NCBI GenBank assembly: GCA_000153385.1
Contig: CH672374.1
Span: 442,946 to 506,945 of the forward strand
From: Flavobacteria bacterium BBFL7
GTDB lineage: Bacteria; Bacteroidota; Bacteroidia; Flavobacteriales; Flavobacteriaceae
DNA length: 64,000 nucleotides
Direction: 5' to 3'
Made by a program: the position numbers and the translations under genes. This document shows positions 8,312 to 17,397 of the stretch, piece by piece (positions within the stretch are counted from its first letter, which is position 1; every line of letters starts with the position of its first letter). The notes below the pieces were generated by a model that saw nothing but the letters and a program-made list of their open reading frames with translations, was not told the origin of the DNA and did not search any database.

Positions 8312-10720
8312 ATGGGAAAACGTAGAATTAAACATGTAACCGTAATAGGTTCCGGAATTATGGGAAGCGGTATCGCTTGCCATTTTGCAAACATAGGTTG
8401 TGAAGTACTCCTATTAGACATAGTTCCTAGAGAGCTCACTGATAAAGAAAAGGCCAAAGGACTCACGCTAGAGAATAAAGTCGTGCGTAACCGTATGGTT
8501 AATGATAATCTAGCAGCCGCTATTAAAAGTAAGCCTGCTCCATTATATGATAAATCATTTGCACGTAGAATTTCTACTGGGAATTTAGAAGATGATTTAT
8601 CTAAGATAAAAGATACAGACTGGATTATTGAAGTCGTTGTTGAAAGACTAGATATTAAAAAATCAGTTTTTGAACAAATAGAAAAGCACCGTAAACCAGG
8701 TACTTTAATCACTTCGAATACTTCAGGTATTCCTATCTCGTTCATGAATGAAGGACGTAGTGAAGATTTCCAGAAGCATTTTGCAGTAACACACTTTTTC
8801 AATCCGCCGCGATACTTGAAACTATTTGAAGTGGTACCAGGACCTAATTGTGATCCTGCTGTTACTGACTTTTTGATGGAATATGGCGAGAAGTATTTAG
8901 GTAAAACATCAGTACTTGCAAAAGATACTCCTGCTTTTATAGGTAACCGCATCGGTATATTCTCGATACAGAGCTTATTTCATACAGTAAAAGAAATGGG
9001 ACTTACCGTTTCAGAAGTGGATAAACTTACTGGTCCAGTTATTGGTCGTGCTAAGTCTGCCACATTTAGAACTGTGGATGTAGTAGGATTAGATACTCTT
9101 GTACATGTTGCAAATGGTGTGTACGAAAACTGTCCAGAAGACGAACATAAAGACACCTTTAAATTACCGGATTTCATCAATACCATGATGGAAAATAAAT
9201 GGTTAGGTTCTAAAACTGGTCAAGGTTTTTATAAAAAGAGCGTAACTAAAGAAGGTAAAAAAGAGATCTTAGCATTAGATCTAGACTCTATGGAGTATGT
9301 AAAACAGCCTCGTGCAAAGTTTGCTACTCTAGAATTGACTAAAACTATAGATAATGTAGCAGATCGTTTTCCTGTATTAATTAAAGGAAAAGATAAAGCT
9401 GGTGATTTTTATAGAAAATCATTTGCTTCACTATTTGCTTACGTACAGCATAGAATTCCTGAAATATCTGATGAATTGTACCGCATTGATGACGCCATGA
9501 GCGCAGGTTTTGGATGGGAACACGGACCATATCAAGTTTGGGATGCCGTAGGTGTTGCAAAAGGTGTGGAATTGATGGAAGCTATTGGTAAAAAACCAGC
9601 AGCTTGGGTAACTGAAATGCTAGAAAAAGGATTTGAGTCTTTCTACACTGTAAAAGATGGAGCAACATACTACTACTCTATCCCAGATAAAGATTACGTA
9701 AAGAAACCAGGTCAGGATGGATTTATCATTCTAGACAACTTACGTGCTAACGCTCCAGTATTTAAAAATTCTGGTGTAACAGTTCACGATATAGGCGATG
9801 GAATCTTAAATGTAGAATTCACTTCTAAAATGAATTCTATAGGTGGCGACGTGCTAGCTGGTATGAATAAAGCTATTGATATTGCCGAAGATCGTTTTGA
9901 TGGTCTTGTTGTAGCAAACAACGGTGCAAACTTCTCTGTAGGAGCAAACATCGGTATGATCTTTATGATGGCTGTAGAGCAGGAATATGATGAGCTTAAC
10001 ATGGCGATCAAACAATTCCAAAACACCGTTATGAGATTGCGTTACAGCAGTATCCCTACAATTGTAGCACCACATCAGATGGCGTTAGGTGGTGGTTGTG
10101 AAATGACCATGCACTCTGACGTTGCTGTTGCTAGTGCAGAGACTTACATCGGTCTAGTAGAATTTGGTGTAGGTGTTATCCCTGGTGGTGGTGGATCAAA
10201 AGAGATGGCTCTTAGAGCAAGTGATACTTTTGAAAAGAACGATGTAGAATTAAATAGACTACAAGAATACTTCTTAACTGTAGGTATGGCCAAAGTGGCT
10301 ACTTCAGCTTATGAAGCCTTTGACTTAGGAATATTGAGAAAAGGTGTTGATCAAGTTGTCGTAAATGATAATAGACGTATCGCTTTCGCGAAAGCGCAGG
10401 CAAGACTATTAGCTGATAAAGGTTATACTCAACCAGCTATGCGTAATGATATCAAAGTACTAGGTAAACAAGCATTAGGTATGTTCTTAGTAGGAACAGA
10501 TCAAATGGAAGCTGGAAAATATATCTCAGAGCATGATAAAAAGATTGCCAATAAACTAGCTTATGTGATGGCTGGTGGTGATTTAAGTGCGCCTACTTTA
10601 GTATCTGAACAATACTTGTTAGATCTAGAACGTGAAGCATTCTTAAGCTTAACAGGAGAAAGAAAAACATTAGAACGCCTACAGCACATGTTGCAAAAAG
10701 GTAAACCACTTAGAAATTAG
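8312..10720 (+). CDS. fadN: 3-hydroxyacyl-CoA dehydrogenase / enoyl-CoA hydratase, FadN-type
   Basis: This 802-residue bifunctional enzyme performs hydration and NAD-dependent oxidation in beta-oxidation. The dehydrogenase half comes first (nucleotide-binding GSGIMGSGIA near residue 13; catalytic His in THFFNPPRY), and the hydratase/crotonase half is C-terminal from about residue 490 (oxyanion segment GANFSVGANIG; catalytic Glu in ALGGGCEM and in LVEFGVGVIPGGGGS). This order is the reverse of E. coli FadB and matches Bacillus FadN. A dispersed palindrome encodes AFAKA at residues about 691-695. It lies between marR and fadA, with only 3 bp before fadA. Confidence 0.93.
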   Translation: MGKRRIKHVTVIGSGIMGSGIACHFANIGCEVLLLDIVPRELTDKEKAKGLTLENKVVRNRMVNDNLAAAIKSKPAPLYDKSFARRISTGNLEDDLSKIKDTDWIIEVVVERLDIKKSVFEQIEKHRKPGTLITSNTSGIPISFMNEGRSEDFQKHFAVTHFFNPPRYLKLFEVVPGPNCDPAVTDFLMEYGEKYLGKTSVLAKDTPAFIGNRIGIFSIQSLFHTVKEMGLTVSEVDKLTGPVIGRAKSATFRTVDVVGLDTLVHVANGVYENCPEDEHKDTFKLPDFINTMMENKWLGSKTGQGFYKKSVTKEGKKEILALDLDSMEYVKQPRAKFATLELTKTIDNVADRFPVLIKGKDKAGDFYRKSFASLFAYVQHRIPEISDELYRIDDAMSAGFGWEHGPYQVWDAVGVAKGVELMEAIGKKPAAWVTEMLEKGFESFYTVKDGATYYYSIPDKDYVKKPGQDGFIILDNLRANAPVFKNSGVTVHDIGDGILNVEFTSKMNSIGGDVLAGMNKAIDIAEDRFDGLVVANNGANFSVGANIGMIFMMAVEQEYDELNMAIKQFQNTVMRLRYSSIPTIVAPHQMALGGGCEMTMHSDVAVASAETYIGLVEFGVGVIPGGGGSKEMALRASDTFEKNDVELNRLQEYFLTVGMAKVATSAYEAFDLGILRKGVDQVVVNDNRRIAFAKAQARLLADKGYTQPAMRNDIKVLGKQALGMFLVGTDQMEAGKYISEHDKKIANKLAYVMAGGDLSAPTLVSEQYLLDLEREAFLSLTGERKTLERLQHMLQKGKPLRN
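10381..10396. repeat. Dispersed 16-bp palindrome, exact copy, in fadN
   Basis: CGCTTTCGCGAAAGCG, read as AFAKA within IAFAKAQ, near the C-terminal side of the hydratase domain. Confidence 0.95.
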
Positions 10721-10723
10721 AAG

Positions 10724-11917
10724 ATGATGAAAACCGCATATATAGTAGCTGCAAAACGTACTGCAGTTGGGAAAGCACCAAAAGGAGTTTTCCGTTTTAA
10801 AAGACCTGATGAGCTTGCTGCAGAAACAATTGAGGCAATGCTTAAAGATGTTCCTAATCTAGACAAAACGAGAATAGATGATGTTATTATAGGTAATGCG
10901 ATGCCTGAAGCAGAGCAAGGACTTAATATGGCGCGTCTTATTTCTTTAATGGGATTAAAAATAGATGATGTTCCTGGAGTAACGGTTAATAGATATTGCG
11001 CAAGTGGTGTTGAAACTATTGCGATGGCAACCGCAAAAATTCAATCTGGAATGGCAGATTGTATTATTGCTGGTGGTGCAGAGTCCATGAGCTATATACC
11101 AATGGGTGGTTACAAACCAACACCAGATTATCGAGTTGCCAAAGCAGGTAATGAGGATTATTACTGGGGAATGGGATTAACTGCAGAAGCTGTTGCAAAT
11201 GAATTTAACGTATCACGTGAAGATCAAGATCAATTTGCATACAACTCTCATCAAAAAGCTTTAAAAGCACAAGCTGAAGGTCGTTTTCAAGATCAAATTG
11301 TTCCTATCGATGTAGAAGAAACTTTCTTAAATGCCGATGGTAAAAAAGAAACAAGAACTTATACAGTAAATAAGGATGAAGGTCCACGAGCAGATACTAA
11401 ATTAGAAATACTTGCAAAACTACGACCAGTTTTTGCGGCTGGTGGTTCTGTTACTGCTGGTAACTCATCACAAATGAGTGATGGTGCAGCTATGGTTTTA
11501 GTAATGAGTGAAGAAATGGTTAAAGAGTTAAACCTTGAACCTATCGCTCGTATGGTCAACTTTGCTGCCGCTGGTGTTCCTCCTAGAATTATGGGTATAG
11601 GTCCAGTCAAAGCTATTCCTAAAGCATTAAAGCAGGCTGGTCTTACTTTAAATGATGTAGATATGATTGAATTAAATGAAGCATTTGCTTCTCAATCACT
11701 TGCCGTTATTAGAGAATTAGGACTTAATCCTGATATCATCAATCCTAATGGTGGTGCCATCTCTTTAGGACATCCACTAGGTTGTACCGGAGCAAAATTG
11801 AGCGTTCAATTATTTGATGAAATGAGAAAACGCGAAATGAAAAGTAAGTATGGTCTCGTTACTATGTGTGTAGGAACTGGACAAGGTGCTTGTGGAGTAT
11901 ATGAATTTTTGAATTAA
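10724..11917 (+). CDS. fadA: Acetyl-CoA C-acyltransferase (3-ketoacyl-CoA thiolase)
   Basis: A 397-residue thiolase for the last, thiolytic step of beta-oxidation. All catalytic elements are present: nucleophile Cys92 in VNRYCASGVET, LNEAFASQ, the His in GGAISLGHPLGCTGA, and the second Cys in MCVGTGQGACG. There are two adjacent possible starts, ATGATG at 10724 and 10727. It follows fadN by 3 bp and precedes the acyl-CoA dehydrogenase by 12 bp, giving a fadN-A-E gene order like that of Bacillus subtilis. Confidence 0.94.
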   Translation: MMKTAYIVAAKRTAVGKAPKGVFRFKRPDELAAETIEAMLKDVPNLDKTRIDDVIIGNAMPEAEQGLNMARLISLMGLKIDDVPGVTVNRYCASGVETIAMATAKIQSGMADCIIAGGAESMSYIPMGGYKPTPDYRVAKAGNEDYYWGMGLTAEAVANEFNVSREDQDQFAYNSHQKALKAQAEGRFQDQIVPIDVEETFLNADGKKETRTYTVNKDEGPRADTKLEILAKLRPVFAAGGSVTAGNSSQMSDGAAMVLVMSEEMVKELNLEPIARMVNFAAAGVPPRIMGIGPVKAIPKALKQAGLTLNDVDMIELNEAFASQSLAVIRELGLNPDIINPNGGAISLGHPLGCTGAKLSVQLFDEMRKREMKSKYGLVTMCVGTGQGACGVYEFLN

Positions 11918-11929
11918 ATAATAAAAACA

Positions 11930-13738
11930 ATGTCAACAGAAAATAATATAATACGCGGTGGACAATTCATCGTTAAAGAATCAAACCCATCAGATATTTT
12001 TACACCAGAAGATTTTTCTGATGAACAAAAAATGATGCGCGAGTCTGTAGCAGAGTTTGTAGATAAAGAAATTGTTCCTCATAAGGAAAGATTTGAAAAA
12101 AAGGACTATGCACTTACTGAAGAAGTAATGCGTAAAGCAGGTGAAATGGGATTCTTAGGAATCGCTGTACCTGAAGAATATGATGGTCTAGGTATGGGAT
12201 TTGTATCCACGATGTTAGTATGTGATTACATATCTGGTGCCACTGGATCTATCGCAACAGCATTTGGTGCCCATACTGGTATAGGTACTATGCCTATTAC
12301 TTTATACGGTACAGAAGAGCAAAAGAAGAAATACGTTCCTAAACTAGCTACTGGTGAGTGGTTTGGTGCTTATTGTTTAACAGAGCCTGGCGCTGGATCT
12401 GATGCTAATTCAGGTAAGACAAAAGCAGAACTTACTGAAGACGGTAAACATTACAAGATTAACGGTCAAAAAATGTGGATCTCAAATGCAGGTTTCTGTA
12501 ATGTTTTTGTTGTTTTTGCAAGATTAGAAGATGATAAAAATATTACTGGATTTATTGTAGAGAATGACCCTAGTAACGGAATTTCAATGGGTGAAGAAGA
12601 GCACAAATTAGGTATCCACTCCTCTTCTACTCGTCAGGTTTTCTTTAATGACTGTTTAGTTCCTGTAGAAAACATGCTTGCTGGTCGTGGAGAAGGATTT
12701 AAAATCGCTATGAATGCGTTAAACGTAGGTCGTATCAAGCTAGCCGCAGCTTGTCTAGATGCTCAAAGACGTGTTATCACACTTGCTACTAATTATGCAA
12801 ATGAGCGTGAGCAATTTAAAACACCTATTGCAAAATTTGGAGCTATTAGAAAGAAGATTGCTGAAATGGCTACTAATGCCTATGTAGGTGAAAGTGCTTC
12901 TTATAGAGCTGCAAAAGATATCGAGAATAGAATTCATTTACGTCAGGAAGAAGGAGCCACATTTGCTGAGGCAGAGCTTAAAGGTGTAGAAGAATTTGCA
13001 ATTGAATGTTCGATTCTTAAGGTTGCTGTCTCTGAAGATATGCAAAACTGTAGTGATGAAGGAATTCAAATTTATGGTGGAATGGGCTTCAGTGCTGATG
13101 CACCTATGGAAGCTGCATGGCGTGATGCTCGTATCTCCCGTATCTATGAAGGTACTAATGAGATCAATCGTATGCTAGCAGTAGGAATGCTTGTTAAAAA
13201 AGCGATGAAAGGTCATGTAAACCTACTAGAGCCAGCAATGGCTGTAGGAAATGAATTGACTTCTATTCCTTCTTTTGATACTCCAGATTTTTCTGAGCCA
13301 TTATCTGAAGAAATGGACATGATTAAGAAATTGAAGAAAGTGTTCTTAATGGTGGCTGGAAGTGCTGTTCAAAAATTCGGACCTGCATTAGAAGAAAATC
13401 AGCAATTATTACTTGCTGCTTCTGATATTCTCATTGAAATCTATATGGCCGAAAGTGCTATTTTGAGAACACAAAAGAATATTGCACGAACTAGTGTAGA
13501 AGAGCAAAAAGAGCAAATTGCAATGTCTCAATTATACCTTTACAGTGCTGTAAAAATTATTCAGAATAGAGCTGAAGAAGGTATCTCAAGCTTTGCTGAA
13601 GGTGATGAACAACGTATGATGCTTATGGGACTTAAACGATTTACTAAGTATATAAATCTTCCTAATATTATTGAACTACGTAATGTAGTTGCAGACAAAG
13701 TAACAGGAGAAAACAAATATCCGTTTACAATGTCATAA
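11930..13738 (+). CDS. fadE: Acyl-CoA dehydrogenase (FadE-type, long form)
   Basis: A 602-residue flavoprotein catalysing the first oxidation of acyl-CoA. It has the acyl-CoA dehydrogenase core (CLTEPGAGSDANS, KMWISNAGFCNVFVV, the catalytic Glu in RIYEGTNEINR) and a C-terminal extension of about 150 residues like that of very-long-chain dehydrogenases and the B. subtilis FadE group. It is the last gene of the marR-fadN-fadA operon; a terminator follows. The electron acceptor would be electron transfer flavoprotein, which is not encoded in this window. Confidence 0.92.
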   Translation: MSTENNIIRGGQFIVKESNPSDIFTPEDFSDEQKMMRESVAEFVDKEIVPHKERFEKKDYALTEEVMRKAGEMGFLGIAVPEEYDGLGMGFVSTMLVCDYISGATGSIATAFGAHTGIGTMPITLYGTEEQKKKYVPKLATGEWFGAYCLTEPGAGSDANSGKTKAELTEDGKHYKINGQKMWISNAGFCNVFVVFARLEDDKNITGFIVENDPSNGISMGEEEHKLGIHSSSTRQVFFNDCLVPVENMLAGRGEGFKIAMNALNVGRIKLAAACLDAQRRVITLATNYANEREQFKTPIAKFGAIRKKIAEMATNAYVGESASYRAAKDIENRIHLRQEEGATFAEAELKGVEEFAIECSILKVAVSEDMQNCSDEGIQIYGGMGFSADAPMEAAWRDARISRIYEGTNEINRMLAVGMLVKKAMKGHVNLLEPAMAVGNELTSIPSFDTPDFSEPLSEEMDMIKKLKKVFLMVAGSAVQKFGPALEENQQLLLAASDILIEIYMAESAILRTQKNIARTSVEEQKEQIAMSQLYLYSAVKIIQNRAEEGISSFAEGDEQRMMLMGLKRFTKYINLPNIIELRNVVADKVTGENKYPFTMS

Positions 13739-13766
13739 TTCGTAATTAAATTAGATTAAGTTGGAG

Positions 13767-13801
13767 CCGCCATCAGTGTAAATTGATGGTGGTTTTTTTT
13801 G
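13767..13801 (+). terminator. Intrinsic terminator after fad operon
   Basis: Stem CCGCCATCA / TGATGGTGG (one G-T pair), loop of eight bases, then eight T. Confidence 0.88.
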
Positions 13802-13856
13802 TTAATATGGGTCCAAGTATTAACAAATCATAAACAAGGATGGTAAAACGTTATTC

Positions 13857-13864
13857 TACTTTTG
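13857..13864 (+). promoter_or_regulatory. -7 box TACTTTTG for first mscS
   Basis: Exact TAnnTTTG match. Only six bases separate it from the ATG at 13871, so the transcript should start at or next to the start codon. Confidence 0.7.
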
Positions 13865-13870
13865 CCTTCT

Positions 13871-14692
13871 ATGAAAGAAATGCTAGAAAACTTCAATTTA
13901 GAAAAAGGATTTGAACTTATTCTCGAATATGGTATACCATTAGTAAAGGCAATACTGATATACGTTATCGGTCGGTGGCTTATTAATAAAGTACTGAGAG
14001 TCACACAAAAATTTATGCTTCTTAGAAAGTATGACATTACTCTTGAGAAATTTCTATTAAACTTAATTAAATGGGGATTATGGATTCTCTTAATTGTTTC
14101 TATAGTAGGAACATTGGGTATACAAACAACAAGTTTTGCTGCTGTCATCGGTGCTGCTGGTCTTGCTATTGGTTTAGCATTACAAGGATCACTATCTAAT
14201 TTTGCTGGTGGAGTTTTACTACTTCTTTTTAAACCTTTTAAAGTAGGTGACACTATTGAAGCCCAAGGCATTATAGGAACGATTAAAGAAATCGATATTT
14301 TACAAACTAAAATCATCACTCCACAACGTAAGCTGGCTATTATTCCTAATGGACCATTATTAAATGGCAACATCATCAATTTTAATTCTGAAGGGATTTT
14401 AAGATGTGACACCACTATAGGAGTAAGTTATGATGCTGATATTACTAAAACGATCGAAGCCTTGCGTAAATTAGCCACAGATCATCCTTTAGTTTTAGAA
14501 GATCCAGCACCGCAAATTGTTGTAGCTGCAAATGCAGATAGTTCTATTAATATCCATGTAAGACCTTATACTCTTACTGATGATGTCTGGACAGTTCACT
14601 GGTATCTACAACAAAACTTTAAACCTACACTAGATGCTATAGGTGTTGATATACCTTATCCACATCAAGTAGAGATTCAAAAACAAGAATAA
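13871..14692 (+). CDS. Small-conductance mechanosensitive channel, MscS family
   Basis: A 273-residue inner-membrane channel that releases solutes on hypo-osmotic shock. The N-terminal membrane helices are followed by the glycine/alanine-rich pore helix (GAAGLAIGLALQGSLSNFAG) and the beta domain (FKVGDTIEAQG, IIPNGPLLNGNIINF), the standard MscS core. An in-frame TTG at 13862 would add three residues, but it overlaps the -7 promoter box, so the ATG at 13871 is chosen. It is one of two adjacent paralogs, and has its own promoter and terminator. Confidence 0.92.
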   Translation: MKEMLENFNLEKGFELILEYGIPLVKAILIYVIGRWLINKVLRVTQKFMLLRKYDITLEKFLLNLIKWGLWILLIVSIVGTLGIQTTSFAAVIGAAGLAIGLALQGSLSNFAGGVLLLLFKPFKVGDTIEAQGIIGTIKEIDILQTKIITPQRKLAIIPNGPLLNGNIINFNSEGILRCDTTIGVSYDADITKTIEALRKLATDHPLVLEDPAPQIVVAANADSSINIHVRPYTLTDDVWTVHWYLQQNFKPTLDAIGVDIPYPHQVEIQKQE

Positions 14693-14712
14693 TTATTTTA
14701 TTCTGAATTGAT

Positions 14713-14740
14713 AAAGCCACTTCAATGAAGTGGCTTTTTA
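14713..14740 (+). terminator. Intrinsic terminator after first mscS
   Basis: Stem AAAGCCACTTC / GAAGTGGCTTT with a three-base loop and a T-run. Confidence 0.88.
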
Positions 14741-14834
14741 GATTAATAACATATGATAAGAGGTATCATAAATACGATAAAAAACTAAATCATAAAATTC
14801 AGATTTCATTTTACGCATACTCATTCATGTAAAT

Positions 14835-14842
14835 TAATTTTG
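14835..14842 (+). promoter_or_regulatory. -7 box TAATTTTG for second mscS
   Basis: Exact TAnnTTTG match, 27 bp before the ATG at 14870. Confidence 0.65.
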
Positions 14843-14869
14843 CCTTAAATCAACTTAAAAAGATAAAAA

Positions 14870-15730
14870 ATGATTCAAGAACCAGTAGTAGAAGCAAAAA
14901 ATGTGGATGTTAATATTGATCCTAGCGGATTCAGCATTGAAAATATTACAGGATATGCCTTAGAATATGGTGTACCATTATTAAAGGCCATTCTTATATA
15001 TATCATTGGTGCTTTTATTATTAAGAAGCTAGTCAAGTTAGTAAGCAAGTTAATGGATAAAAGAGAATATGATGTAACTCTTAAAAAATTTCTTACCAAT
15101 TTAATAAAATGGATTCTAACCATTTTATTAATCGTAACCGTTGCAGGTACCTTAGGAATAGAAACTGCTAGTTTTGCAGCTATACTTGCCGCAGCTGGTT
15201 TAGCAATTGGACTTGCTTTACAAGGTTCTCTCTCTAATTTTGCAGGTGGTGTGTTAATTTTAATATTCAAACCTTATAAGATAGGTGATTTAATTGAGGC
15301 TCAAGGAGAATTAGGTGCCGTTAAAGAAATTGATATTTTAGTTACAAAACTGATAACTCCACAAAATAAACTTGCGATAATTCCTAATGGACCAATGGCA
15401 AATGGTAATGTTGTAAACTACTCTGCAGAAGGTAAAATGAGAGTAGATACAACAGTAGGAATTGGTTATGGTGAAAATATGAAACAGGCTAAAGAAGCTT
15501 TATTAAGCATGCTTGAATCTAATCCTAAAGTTCTTAAAGATCCAGCTCCATCGGTTAATGTAAGTGAATTAGCAGATAGTTCAGTAAATCTTGCCGTAAG
15601 ACCATATTGTAAGCCAGAAGATTATTGGGATGTATACTTTTGGACTATAGAAAATACTAAATTAACTCTAGATAAGGAAAATATAGAAATACCTTATCCT
15701 CATGCTGTAGAAATACAAAAAGAAGCTTAA
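14870..15730 (+). CDS. Small-conductance mechanosensitive channel, MscS family (second copy)
   Basis: A 286-residue MscS channel, clearly paralogous to the gene just upstream along its whole length (pore helix AAAGLAIGLALQGSLSNFAG; beta domain YKIGDLIEAQGELG; IIPNGPMANGNVVNY). The N-terminus carries about 12 extra residues before the first helix. The gene has its own -7 box and terminator, so the two channels can be expressed independently. A tandem duplication with later divergence is the simplest origin. Confidence 0.93.
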   Translation: MIQEPVVEAKNVDVNIDPSGFSIENITGYALEYGVPLLKAILIYIIGAFIIKKLVKLVSKLMDKREYDVTLKKFLTNLIKWILTILLIVTVAGTLGIETASFAAILAAAGLAIGLALQGSLSNFAGGVLILIFKPYKIGDLIEAQGELGAVKEIDILVTKLITPQNKLAIIPNGPMANGNVVNYSAEGKMRVDTTVGIGYGENMKQAKEALLSMLESNPKVLKDPAPSVNVSELADSSVNLAVRPYCKPEDYWDVYFWTIENTKLTLDKENIEIPYPHAVEIQKEA

Positions 15731-15749
15731 TCAATTCTTATTTATACGG

Positions 15750-15779
15750 AAAGCCTCAATTCTTATTGAGGCTTTTTTT
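15750..15779 (+). terminator. Intrinsic terminator after second mscS
   Basis: Stem AAAGCCTCAAT / ATTGAGGCTTT, four-base loop, T-tract. Confidence 0.9.
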
Positions 15780-15786
15780 ATGAGAA

Positions 15787-15802
15787 CGCTTTCGCGAAAG
15801 CG
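15787..15802. repeat. Dispersed 16-bp palindrome, exact copy, intergenic
   Basis: CGCTTTCGCGAAAGCG, 7 bp downstream of a terminator T-tract. Confidence 0.95.
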
Positions 15803-15881
15803 GAAAACATCATCATTCCTTTAACAATTTACTAAAAGTTAGTATTGTTCTACGTGTTATCTTAGAGCAAAATTATCTAAC

Positions 15882-17222
15882 ATGAAATTATCTCTTTTAT
15901 CCATCATGCTATTAGGGCTCGTTGTGAATGCTCAAGTACCTAGCAATCATCAACAAGACTTATATCAAATTATAGACGAAGTTAGTGCAGCACGTATTGA
16001 AAGTGATGTGAGGAAACTTGCTGGTTTTGGTACAAGAAATACTTTTTCAGATACCTTAAGCGATACTCGCGGTATAGGAGCAGCAAGAAGGTGGATTAAA
16101 GCAGAATTTGATAAAATATCAGCAGATTGTGGTGGTTGCCTAGAAGTATTTTATCAAAAAGATTTAGTTACTACAGATATGGGAAGTCGGGTTCCTAAAG
16201 ATGCTTATGTGGTTAATGTGGTTGCTATACAACGTGGCACTTCAAATCCTAACGACATGGTGATGATGAGTGGTGATATAGACTCTAGAGCTAGCGATAC
16301 TATGGATTATACTACAGATGCACCAGGTGCAAATGATAACGCAAGTGGAATGGCTGGTACGCTTGAAGCTGCAAGAGTATTAAGCAAGCGTAAGTTTAAA
16401 AACAGTATTGTATATGTAGGACTAAGTGGTGAAGAACAAGGCTTATTCGGTGGTAAAGGTCTTGCAGAATATGCCAAGAAAAAACAGTGGAATGTTATCG
16501 GTTTCTTGAATAATGATATGATTGGAAATATAGAAGGTGTAGATGGAGTCATAGACAATCGAGAATTCAGGATATTTTCTGAACCTACAGATCCTACAGA
16601 AACTGATCGTCAACGTAATGGACGTAGATTTTATGGTGGTGAGGTGGATGGTATCTCTAGACAACTGGCACGATATATTCATAAAGCGGTTAAAACATAT
16701 ATGCCAGAGATGAAGCCTATGATGGTATACCGTTTAGACCGTTTCGGTCGTGGTGGACATCACAGACCTTTTGCAGACTTAGGTTTTCCAGGTATACGCA
16801 TTATGGAAGCACATGAAAATTATACACAGCAACATCAAGATATTAGATCAGAGAATGGTGTGAATTATGGCGATGTGGTTGAACATGTCAATTTTCCATA
16901 TGCCCGTAAATTAACTGCTGTAAATGCCATAAATCTGGCACAATTAGCATGGGCTCCTACCCGACCTCAAAATGTGAAAATAGGAGGAATTGTAGAAGCT
17001 GATGCCAAATTAAAATGGGATAAGGTAAAAGGTGCTGTAGGGTATAAAATCTACTGGCGAGACACTACTAGTCCAACATGGGATCATTCTAGATATGTAG
17101 GTAACGTTACTGAATTTACACTCAAAGAAATTGTAATCGACAATTCATTTTTTGGAGTTGCATCCGTTGGAAAGGATGGAATTGAAAGTATGGTCAGTTT
17201 CCCTAGTGGTATTTTTAGATAA
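15882..17222 (+). CDS. Secreted M28 family metallopeptidase-like protein with C-terminal fibronectin-like domain
   Basis: A 446-residue protein with a Sec signal peptide (MKLSLLSIMLLGLVVNAQ). The M28 core has the expected zinc and catalytic residues GANDNASG (Asp), LSGEEQGL (Glu-Glu), FLNNDMIG (Asp) and IMEAHENY (His). The first ligand motif, usually H-x-D, reads SGDIDS, with Asp in place of His. From about residue 365 a fibronectin type III-like segment follows (LKWDKVKGAVGYKIYWRD). Likely a periplasmic or extracellular aminopeptidase. A single transcription unit ending in a terminator. Confidence 0.85.
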   Translation: MKLSLLSIMLLGLVVNAQVPSNHQQDLYQIIDEVSAARIESDVRKLAGFGTRNTFSDTLSDTRGIGAARRWIKAEFDKISADCGGCLEVFYQKDLVTTDMGSRVPKDAYVVNVVAIQRGTSNPNDMVMMSGDIDSRASDTMDYTTDAPGANDNASGMAGTLEAARVLSKRKFKNSIVYVGLSGEEQGLFGGKGLAEYAKKKQWNVIGFLNNDMIGNIEGVDGVIDNREFRIFSEPTDPTETDRQRNGRRFYGGEVDGISRQLARYIHKAVKTYMPEMKPMMVYRLDRFGRGGHHRPFADLGFPGIRIMEAHENYTQQHQDIRSENGVNYGDVVEHVNFPYARKLTAVNAINLAQLAWAPTRPQNVKIGGIVEADAKLKWDKVKGAVGYKIYWRDTTSPTWDHSRYVGNVTEFTLKEIVIDNSFFGVASVGKDGIESMVSFPSGIFR

Positions 17223-17241
17223 ATGATGCTTGAAAAATACT

Positions 17242-17273
17242 AAAAGCCTGTCCTAAAATGACAGGCTTTTTTA
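17242..17273 (+). terminator. Intrinsic terminator after M28 peptidase gene
   Basis: Stem AAAAGCCTGTC / GACAGGCTTTT followed by further T. Confidence 0.9.
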
Positions 17274-17329
17274 TGTGATACTTGTTTATTGAACTTAAAA
17301 TCAGTTACTTTATTAATTGTAATTATAAA

Positions 17330-17345
17330 TACCCTTTATGGGGTA
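17330..17345. promoter_or_regulatory. TACCC-N6-GGGTA inverted repeat, candidate response-regulator operator
   Basis: TACCCTTTATGGGGTA lies 52 bp before the lipoprotein start of the kinase/regulator operon. It can be read as two heptamers separated by TA (7-2-7), the arrangement known for NarL. It is 13/16 identical to the site at 20423-20438 on the other side of the operon. The binding role is inferred. Confidence 0.45.
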
Positions 17346-17397
17346 TATAATATCATCATATAATCAACCATATTTAACCAACCAAAAACTCAACCCT

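Noticed and set aside
13862..13870. TTG as the start of the first mscS gene
   Set aside because: It overlaps the -7 box TACTTTTG, so it would lie upstream of the expected transcription start.
17338..17397. Longer N-terminus for the lipoprotein before the two-component genes
   Set aside because: It would bury the lipoprotein signal 20 residues inside and begins within the inverted repeat at 17330-17345.
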